From the NCBI GenBank assembly GCA_023382655.1, contig JAHDWK010000001.1, positions 297,089 to 361,088 of the forward strand: a DNA stretch of 64,000 nt, given 5' to 3'. The stretch's first letter is position 1. Each line of letters starts with the position of its first letter. Of the stretch, positions 58,583 to 64,000 are shown piece by piece. The translations under genes were made by a program, and so were the position numbers. The notes beneath the pieces are model-generated. The model was not told where the DNA came from and made no database searches. It saw only the letters and a program-made list of their open reading frames with translations. The stretch is from Anaerolineae bacterium (GTDB taxonomy: Bacteria; Chloroflexota; Anaerolineae; Promineifilales; Promineifilaceae).

Positions 58583-59687
58583 CAAACTCTTGCTTTCGGT
58601 GACGCATGAGAACGGATTGCACAATGCCAATGGCGATAAAAAGGGTGGTAAGGGAACTGCCGCCATAGCTCACAAAAGGCAATGTTAACCCGGTGACGGG
58701 CAATACCCGAACATTCATCCCCACACTAACAGTGGTTTGGAAAAAGATGATGGTAGCAATGCCTACACACATCAACTTGCCCACAGGGTCTGGAGTAATA
58801 AAGGCTACCCGCACAATACGCCACAAAATGAAGCCCATCAACGCCAGTACAATCAGCGAGCCAAAGATCAACCCCATCTCTTCGGTGAGAACCGAAAAGA
58901 TGAAGTCAGTGTGTTGTACGCGCAAAAAACCGAGCTGGCTTTGAGTGCCGCTGAGGTAGCCTTTGCCAAACCAACCGCCGGAACCAATACTAATTTCAGC
59001 CTGTTCGATGTTGAAAATTGCCTCTTCGTCCGCATTTTCAGGACTGATGAAGGTGGTGATACGTTCTTTCTGGTAGTCTTGCAAGAGGGGGAAGACGGCC
59101 GTTAACCCCATCACACCTACCAAAGCCAATAGGGCAAAATGAGTTAAGGGCAACCCGGCCAACCAGATCATCACAAACCAAAGCACCATGAAAGTAAGCG
59201 ACATGCCCAGGTCTGGTTCCAAAAAAATGAGGCCGACCGGGATCAAAATGTAAATAACACCGGCGATTGTATTTGAAAACTGGTGAATTTTGTGCCGCCT
59301 GTTTACCAGAAATTGGGCAAAGGTGACGGCCAAAAAAACGCGGCCAAATTCCGATGGTTGAATGCGAATTTCTGAAGTGACCTGAATCCAACGCCGGGTC
59401 TCATTTCCCAATGCTCCGGCGAATAGCACAAAAATGAGGGCGGCTACCAGCCCAAAGTAAATGTACCAATGGACGGAGGTTAGCACACGGTAATCAATGG
59501 AGGCAAAGGCGAACATAATGATGAAACCAATGATGGCCCATCTTACCTGGGCCATAGGCAGAGCCTCAAAAGCCGGCGCGCCGGTAACGGCGCTGCGAAT
59601 GATCAACACGCCATAGGCGGTCAGCAGCAAAACAGCCGCTGCCAGCCATACATCAAAATAACGCCAGGTAGAAGTGCGCGCTAACAT
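58578..59687 (-). CDS. rodA: RodA-type SEDS peptidoglycan glycosyltransferase
   Basis: 369 residues, about ten membrane segments. VLFAGALGNETRRWIQV, FLEPDLGMSLTFMVLWF, QLGFLRVQHTDFIFSVLTEEMGLIFGS and TGLTLPFVSYGGSSLTTLF are SEDS signatures; the middle motifs fit RodA more than FtsW. It polymerises cell wall glycan during elongation. It is followed by gltX and preceded by the min operon on the same strand, with a terminator between. Confidence 0.88.
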   Translation of the reverse strand: MLARTSTWRYFDVWLAAAVLLLTAYGVLIIRSAVTGAPAFEALPMAQVRWAIIGFIIMFAFASIDYRVLTSVHWYIYFGLVAALIFVLFAGALGNETRRWIQVTSEIRIQPSEFGRVFLAVTFAQFLVNRRHKIHQFSNTIAGVIYILIPVGLIFLEPDLGMSLTFMVLWFVMIWLAGLPLTHFALLALVGVMGLTAVFPLLQDYQKERITTFISPENADEEAIFNIEQAEISIGSGGWFGKGYLSGTQSQLGFLRVQHTDFIFSVLTEEMGLIFGSLIVLALMGFILWRIVRVAFITPDPVGKLMCVGIATIIFFQTTVSVGMNVRVLPVTGLTLPFVSYGGSSLTTLFIAIGIVQSVLMRHRKQEFG

Positions 59688-59700
59688 AAGGCGCTATCAT

Positions 59701-59735
59701 AAAAAAAAGCCCGCCATCTGACGAGGGCAGGCTCC
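59701..59735 (-). terminator. Intrinsic terminator after minE
   Basis: Read leftward, AGCCTGCCC and GGCGGGCT form a stem around TCGTCAGAT, followed by a run of eight T. It ends the minCDE transcript and separates it from rodA. Confidence 0.75.
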
Positions 59736-59832
59736 TGATTTACACTGATTACTCATATGGCTGGCCCAGTTCGTAGTGACTGCTTGAGCGGGCAGAACCG
59801 GCTGAAGCAGTTACTATGAACAATTACCGGTA

Positions 59833-60099
59833 TTAACGACGGCCGTTGGCATGTACCGCTACCAGGGGCACCTCGGCTACCAACCGGCTTTCGCGCTCAT
59901 CCTGATCCACATTCACCACCACGTCTTCCGGGTTAATGTCCAGATGTTTCACAAAAACCTGAATAATTTCATCTTTAATTTGGGCCAGCACACCTGGCGA
60001 TACATCGCTGCGGTCGTGAATCAGCACCATTTGCAGCCGTTTTTTGGCCGTTGCGCCACTTTTTTCTTCTCTACCCAGTAATTTGTCTACCCAGCTCAT
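59833..60099 (-). CDS. minE: MinE cell division topological factor
   Basis: 88 residues. The N-terminal helix MSWVDKLLGREEKSG (membrane targeting and MinD contact), then AKKRLQMVLIHDRSDVSPGV and the dimerising IQVFVKHLDINPEDVVVNVDQDE are typical. It stimulates MinD ATPase so that the Min oscillator positions division at midcell. The ATG 60099 has GGAGAAGGCT before it. Confidence 0.93.
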   Translation of the reverse strand: MSWVDKLLGREEKSGATAKKRLQMVLIHDRSDVSPGVLAQIKDEIIQVFVKHLDINPEDVVVNVDQDERESRLVAEVPLVAVHANGRR

Positions 60100-60128
60100 A
60101 GCCTTCTCCAATGGTGAATTGACAATTA

Positions 60129-60926
60129 TCAATTGAACAGGCTGCTCAACTTGGTTAAAAAGCTGTTCTTCACTTTTAATTCCATGAAAGGCACATCCTC
60201 TCCTTCCAAACGCCCAGCGATATTCCGAAATGCCTGGCTGGCGCTGGCGCCGTTAGCTCCGTTCATGGCTACCGGTGTACCCTGGTTAGAACCAATCAAA
60301 ATATGTTCATCCTCTGGGATGACGCCGACGAGTTGGATTGCCAGAATGTCTATGATGTCTTCAATGGAGAGCATATCACCCCGGCTGACCATAGCGGGTT
60401 TGACACGGTTCACAATCAGATGGCCCGGTCCCTTCTCTTCGGCTTCAATGAGGCCAATGATGCGGTCCGCGTCACGCACAGCAGAGACTTCAGGGTTGGT
60501 GACAATGAGTACCTGGTCGGTGGCGGCGATGGCGTTGCGGAAGCCGCGCTCGATGCCCGCCGGGGAGTCAATGATGATATAGTCCATCTCCTGGCGCAGC
60601 TCATTACACACCAGCACCATATCAGAAGGGCTGACGGCCGATTTATCACGGGTCTGGGCGGCTGGTATGAGATACAGTTCTGGGTGGCGTTTGTCTTTGA
60701 TCATGGCCTGGCGTAAACGGCAACGCCCTTCTACCACATCTACCAGGTCATAAACGATCCGATTTTCCAGACCCAAGACTATATCCAGATTACGCAGGCC
60801 AATATCCGCGTCCAGAGCCACCACTTTGCGCCCACGCATGGCTAAAGCAGTAGCCAGATTGGCCGTGACGGTGGTTTTACCCACGCCACCTTTGCCTGAG
60901 GTTACGGTAATGACTTTTCCGCTCAT
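60129..60926 (-). CDS. minD: MinD septum site-determining ATPase
   Basis: 265 residues. The deviant Walker A KGGVGKTTVTANLA (GKGGVGKT), VVALDADIGLRNLDIVLGLENRIVYDLVDVVEG, and DYIIIDSPAGIERGF are present; the C-terminus has the amphipathic membrane-targeting region (VKNSFLTKLSSLFN). It recruits MinC to the membrane. AAGGAGACTCTT precedes the ATG. It is the middle gene of minC-minD-minE. Confidence 0.96.
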   Translation of the reverse strand: MSGKVITVTSGKGGVGKTTVTANLATALAMRGRKVVALDADIGLRNLDIVLGLENRIVYDLVDVVEGRCRLRQAMIKDKRHPELYLIPAAQTRDKSAVSPSDMVLVCNELRQEMDYIIIDSPAGIERGFRNAIAATDQVLIVTNPEVSAVRDADRIIGLIEAEEKGPGHLIVNRVKPAMVSRGDMLSIEDIIDILAIQLVGVIPEDEHILIGSNQGTPVAMNGANGASASQAFRNIAGRLEGEDVPFMELKVKNSFLTKLSSLFN

Positions 60927-60961
60927 AAGAGTCTCCTTGTATCACGATTCGTCACAAATCG

Positions 60962-61690
60962 TTACACACCTGATTTCCATCGTTCGGCAATAATTTGCCC
61001 ATCTTTAATAGACGCCTGTTCGGGGTAAGGGATACGCCCTGCATCGTGGGGGGCAATGGCGATCTGGTTGGCGATGCGGAGTTGGGTAGGGTTGAGGTCG
61101 AGGGCGCAGATAACGGCCGTATCATCCCCCATCGCCCCTGCATGAACCAACCCGCGCAGACGACCCCACACCAGCACATCACCACCGGCAATGATTTCTG
61201 CCCCGGCATTTACATCGCCCATGATCACCACATGCCCTTCATGCAAAATAGAACGACCAGAGCGTATCGTTTCATGCAGCAGCAAGACATTCGTGCCATT
61301 CTCGTTGGGCGCCGAGGCCTGGCCGTTACTGGCCGGTTCTGGAGATTGCGCCAGGGCGTTGCCATCCAGGTCTGTCTGGCTGCCCGCCAGCCGGATGGCC
61401 AAATCAAGGTCGCGGGTGATGGTGCGGGTGTGGGCGTCGTCGGCCAGGATCGCCCATAGTTCCAGATTGTGTTCAATGAAAAGGCGCTGCAATTGCAGAA
61501 TTTGGGCTTTGCTTAACGGCCGTGACTCCACCTGTAACGCCACCCGGCTGCCTTGAAAAAAGGCCCCCTTCTGCTGCAATTCCGCTTCCACCTGGGCGCA
61601 CATTTCCCCAAACGACCCTTCTGTTGAGGTCGTAATGAGCAATCCTTCCCGAATTCCTTTGATGCGCAGTTGTTGTGCTTCTTGGATCAT
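60962..61690 (-). CDS. minC: MinC septum formation inhibitor
   Basis: 243 residues: N-terminal MinC_N domain (LRIKGIREGLLITTST... ~1-100), a linker rich in Ser/Asn, and a C-terminal beta-helix MinC_C domain (LLHETIRSGRSILHEGHVVIMGDVNAGAEIIAGGDVLVWGRLRGLVHAGA). It inhibits FtsZ when bound to MinD. The start is the ATG at 61690, directly after a GTG in frame. Confidence 0.93.
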   Translation of the reverse strand: MIQEAQQLRIKGIREGLLITTSTEGSFGEMCAQVEAELQQKGAFFQGSRVALQVESRPLSKAQILQLQRLFIEHNLELWAILADDAHTRTITRDLDLAIRLAGSQTDLDGNALAQSPEPASNGQASAPNENGTNVLLLHETIRSGRSILHEGHVVIMGDVNAGAEIIAGGDVLVWGRLRGLVHAGAMGDDTAVICALDLNPTQLRIANQIAIAPHDAGRIPYPEQASIKDGQIIAERWKSGV

Positions 61691-61762
61691 CACCCTGCCA
61701 ATCTATATCCTATATTTATGTCAAATTATTTGTCTATGCGGGATACTACAACAAAATAGAGT

Positions 61763-61778
61763 GTTGTAATAATACAAC
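61763..61778. promoter_or_regulatory. Palindrome GTTGTA-ATAA-TACAAC upstream of minC
   Basis: Perfect 6-base arms in an AT-rich stretch about 70-90 bases before the minC start. TACAACA words repeat nearby. It may be part of the min promoter or an operator; no regulator is known. Confidence 0.3.
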
Positions 61779-61803
61779 AAATGTTGGGGCGTGGCAATAC
61801 CCT

Positions 61804-61885
61804 TTGCGTGATGCGTGAGCCGTAACCCGTGATGCGTGAGCCGTAATCCGTAATCCGTGATCGGACTTCGGATTACGGATTACCG
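61804..61885. repeat. Mixed GTGATGCG and GTAATCCG word repeat
   Basis: GCGTGATGCGTGAGCCGTAACCCGTGATGCGTGAGCCGTAATCCGTAATCC-type words end in an inverted GATTACGGATTACC segment. The AmrS C-terminus (VVGNP) and its TAA stop are inside this repeat. Confidence 0.75.
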
Positions 61886-62964
61886 ACCACCGACAGCCGC
61901 ACTGGCAGGCGGCGGCGACCCCAATGGCCGGGTTGGGGGGCAAAAACACCGGCGCAAGGTGTACCACAGGAGGGACAACGGCCGTCGTCCGTCAATCGGT
62001 ATGCCTTTAATTCATACCAATCTCGTTCAATCAGCTTCAGACCACAACCGTGGCAAAGGGTAGTGTCCCCAGCCGTGTCATGCACGTTACCTGTGTAAGC
62101 GTAACGCACCCCATTTTTCAGGGCGATATTCCGGGCGCGGGTTAGCGTGGCCGGTGGCGTGTGAGGCACATCCATCATCTTATAATCCGGGTGAAAAGCG
62201 GAAAAGTGCATGGGCACATCCGGCCCCAACTCAGCCACCACCCACTGTGTCATCGCCTCCAACTCCGCATCCGTGTCATTCCAGCCGGGAATAATGAGGT
62301 TGGTAATTTCAAACCACACGTTGGTTTCATGTTTCAGGTAGAGCAGCGTATCCAATACCGGCTGTAACTCACCCGCGCACAACTTTTGGTAAAACGCTTC
62401 GGTAAAACCTTTCAAATCCACGTTAGCCGCATCCATATAACGGTAAAATTCGCGGCGTGATTCATCACACATATACCCGGCCGTTACTGCCACCGACTGA
62501 ATGCCCCGTTCACGGCAGGCCAGCGCCACGTCAATGGCATATTCCATGAAGATGACGGGGTCGTTGTAGGTGAAGGCGACGCTGTGACAGCCCAATCGCT
62601 CGGCGGCGCGGGCAATGGTCTCCGGATCGGCCTGGTCGGCCAGGGTGTCAATTTCGCGGGACTTGCTGATGTCCCAATTCTGGCAAAATTTGCAGGCCAG
62701 GTTGCAGCCGGCGGTGCCAAAACTGAGCACGGCCGTGCCGGGCAAAAAGTGGTTGAGTGGTTTCTTTTCGATGGGGTCTACACAGTAGCCGCTGGAACGG
62801 CCGTAAGTGGTCAACACAATCTGGTCGTTATACCGCATCCGCACAAAACACAGCCCCCGCTGCCCTTCATCTAATTTGCAGGCGCGCGGGCACACGTCAC
62901 ACTGAATACGGCCGTTACCCAGCACATGCCAATACTTTGTTGGAAAATAGTCTATCTGGTTCAT
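61873..62964 (-). CDS. amrS: AmmeMemoRadiSam system radical SAM enzyme
   Basis: 363 residues. RIQCDVCPRACKLDEGQRGLCFVR is a Cys-rich N-terminal site, and the radical SAM cluster is CNLACKFCQNWD (CxxxCxxC). The C-terminal part has TLCHGCGLKLIERDWYELKAYRLTDDGRCPSCG, a zinc ribbon. Its Memo and AMMECR1 partners form a conserved but poorly understood system. It is divergent from the Memo-like gene at 63077, 112 bases apart, where a promoter region may serve both. Confidence 0.9.
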   Translation of the reverse strand: MNQIDYFPTKYWHVLGNGRIQCDVCPRACKLDEGQRGLCFVRMRYNDQIVLTTYGRSSGYCVDPIEKKPLNHFLPGTAVLSFGTAGCNLACKFCQNWDISKSREIDTLADQADPETIARAAERLGCHSVAFTYNDPVIFMEYAIDVALACRERGIQSVAVTAGYMCDESRREFYRYMDAANVDLKGFTEAFYQKLCAGELQPVLDTLLYLKHETNVWFEITNLIIPGWNDTDAELEAMTQWVVAELGPDVPMHFSAFHPDYKMMDVPHTPPATLTRARNIALKNGVRYAYTGNVHDTAGDTTLCHGCGLKLIERDWYELKAYRLTDDGRCPSCGTPCAGVFAPQPGHWGRRRLPVRLSVVGNP

Positions 62965-63076
62965 CTCATTTCCCCCTTTGGATTGTGTATCTATGCAATC
63001 CTGGGTACAGTATACAACAAATGGGTTGGTGATTGGCGTTTACCAGCCATCACCAACCAGCACAAAAGGAGAGCCT

Positions 63077-63868
63077 ATGGACAAAGTACGTCAACCGGCG
63101 GTGGCCGGTATGTTTTATCCGGCGGATCCCGGCCGTTTGCGGGGGATGGTAAATGAATTTTTAGACACGGCCGTTCCCCTTCCCACGCCGCTCAATCCCA
63201 AAGCCATCATCGCCCCACACGCCGGCTATATTTACTCTGGCCCCATTGCCGGGTCGGCCTTCAAACCCTGGCAAGCACAGATGGCCGATGTGACCCGCGT
63301 CATTCTGGTTGGCCCGGCGCATACCATGGCCATCACCGGGGTGGCTGGCGTCAGCGCCAGCGCTTTTCGCACGCCATTAGGCGACATGCTGGTGGATGAG
63401 GAGGGGATAGAAGCCATACGGCCGTTACCACAAGTGCAGATTCATGACGGGGCGCACGGCCGGGAACATTGCCTGGAAGTCATGTTGCCCTTCTTGCAAC
63501 TCATCGCCCCCCAGGTGAAGATTGTGCCCCTGCTGGTGGGGCAGAGCAACGGCCGTGAGGTGGCCGAGGTGTTGCAAACCCTGTGGGGCGGCCCCGAAAC
63601 CCGCCTCATCATCAGTTCCGACCTCAGCCACTACTATGATTACGCCACCGCCCAAAAACTAGACGCCGCCACCGCTCAGGCCATCGAAACATTACAGCCA
63701 GACAAACTCAGCAGTGAAAGCGCCTGCGGCCGTGTCCCCATTCAAGGTTTGCTATACCTGGCCCAAACCCATCACCTCGCCGCCCACACGGTAGACCTGC
63801 GCAATTCCGGCGACACGGCCGGCAGCCATGATCGGGTGGTAGGCTATGGTGCGTTCCTTTTTGTCTGA
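63077..63868 (+). CDS. amrB: AmmeMemoRadiSam system protein B (Memo family)
   Basis: 263 residues, Memo fold. VRQPAVAGMFYPADPGRL, IIAPHAGYIYSGPIAGSAFK, VILVGPAHTMAITGVAG, REHCLEVMLPFLQ, LIISSDLSHYYDYATAQKLD and SACGRVPIQGLLY are characteristic. Memo proteins resemble extradiol dioxygenases and have metal-binding His and Asp in these motifs. The ATG 63077 is preceded by AAAGGAGAGCCT; the open frame upstream is not translated. An AMMECR1 partner is not in the window. Confidence 0.92.
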   Translation: MDKVRQPAVAGMFYPADPGRLRGMVNEFLDTAVPLPTPLNPKAIIAPHAGYIYSGPIAGSAFKPWQAQMADVTRVILVGPAHTMAITGVAGVSASAFRTPLGDMLVDEEGIEAIRPLPQVQIHDGAHGREHCLEVMLPFLQLIAPQVKIVPLLVGQSNGREVAEVLQTLWGGPETRLIISSDLSHYYDYATAQKLDAATAQAIETLQPDKLSSESACGRVPIQGLLYLAQTHHLAAHTVDLRNSGDTAGSHDRVVGYGAFLFV

Positions 63869-63888
63869 CTTTGGCGTTTTGTCGTATC

Positions 63889-63950
63889 AGGCACAGGGCA
63901 GTCAGCGTTGATCAACCTAACTGTTGGCACCCTGTACCTGGCATGGCCTG
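63889..63950. repeat. Inverted repeat of CAGGCACAGGG...CCCTGTACCTGGCA
   Basis: It follows the Memo gene and is a relative of 25407-25468. It may act as a terminator. The remaining bases to 64000 show nothing I can name. Confidence 0.5.
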
Positions 63951-64000
63951 TTTACCGGTTGTCATTCACCAGCCGGTTAATATGTGGCGCGCCAGCTAAC

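Noticed and set aside
1-64000. tRNA or rRNA genes
   Set aside because: None of the gaps showed a cloverleaf or a conserved rRNA sequence by eye; a tRNAscan run would be needed to be certain.

Overview
The window looks like chromosomal sequence of a mixed-GC bacterium, most likely a member of the Chloroflexota (Anaerolineae-like). This is inferred from the gene mix (a clade II type nitrous oxide reductase cluster, a Tad secretion locus, KtrAB-like potassium uptake, MinCDE with RodA, AmmeMemoRadiSam proteins, secreted Thr/Pro-rich glycosidase-like proteins) and not proved from a marker gene. I saw no rRNA, tRNA or CRISPR array and no insertion sequence transposase. Two genome-style signatures stand out: a highly iterated octamer palindrome ACGGCCGT (about 115 copies by eye), and gaps between genes filled with short hairpins and iterated 6-8 base words that often run into the ends of genes.

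Layout. 1-4073: the end of a Tad/Flp pilus locus (tadZ-like partial, tadA, tadB, tadC), poor in the octamer. 4142-6042: comF-like, hpf and a low molecular weight tyrosine phosphatase, meeting an HNH endonuclease gene tail to tail. 6760-11132: a KBL/BioF type PLP enzyme, a beta-CASP metallo-beta-lactamase nuclease and ribonuclease D. 11309-16748: a leftward redox cluster with a HoxU-like ferredoxin subunit, a NuoE-NuoF fusion, a five-haem cytochrome and two small paralogous membrane proteins. 16899-22944: a secreted glycosidase-like protein, an esterase, an SMP-30 protein, an MFS transporter and small membrane proteins. 22953-31647: an orphan CoxL/XDH-type large subunit, a Zn/Cd P-type ATPase, a glycosidase-like lipoprotein, an M24 peptidase, a biotin carrier domain protein and an AviRa-like rRNA methyltransferase.

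31823-40049 is a leftward denitrification unit: a Crp/Fnr regulator, nosZ (Sec or lipoprotein type), a membrane protein, a nosD-nosF fusion, nosY, nosL, a cytochrome c lipoprotein and a DUF1858 protein. A 21-base perfect inverted repeat lies upstream of nosZ. 41082-43076 holds a membrane protein and an EAD-TIR-FGE protein, a predicted NAD-cleaving conflict-system architecture. 43944-50113 is a rightward catabolic group: P5C/aldehyde dehydrogenase, alpha/beta hydrolase, two CoA-transferase subunits with an acetyltransferase gene between them, and a class III aminotransferase.

50145-50615 is the most striking gene: an OsmC-family peroxidase whose conserved first catalytic cysteine codon is TGA, followed at the expected distance by a bacterial SECIS-like hairpin. 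It is probably a selenoprotein and would be miscalled as two short genes. 51618-53777 is potassium uptake (trkH/ktrB and trkA/ktrA). 53805-61690 holds arrestin-like proteins, a histone-deacetylase-family amidohydrolase, phoU, gltX, rodA and minCDE. 61873-63868 is a divergent pair of AmmeMemoRadiSam genes (radical SAM enzyme and Memo-like protein).
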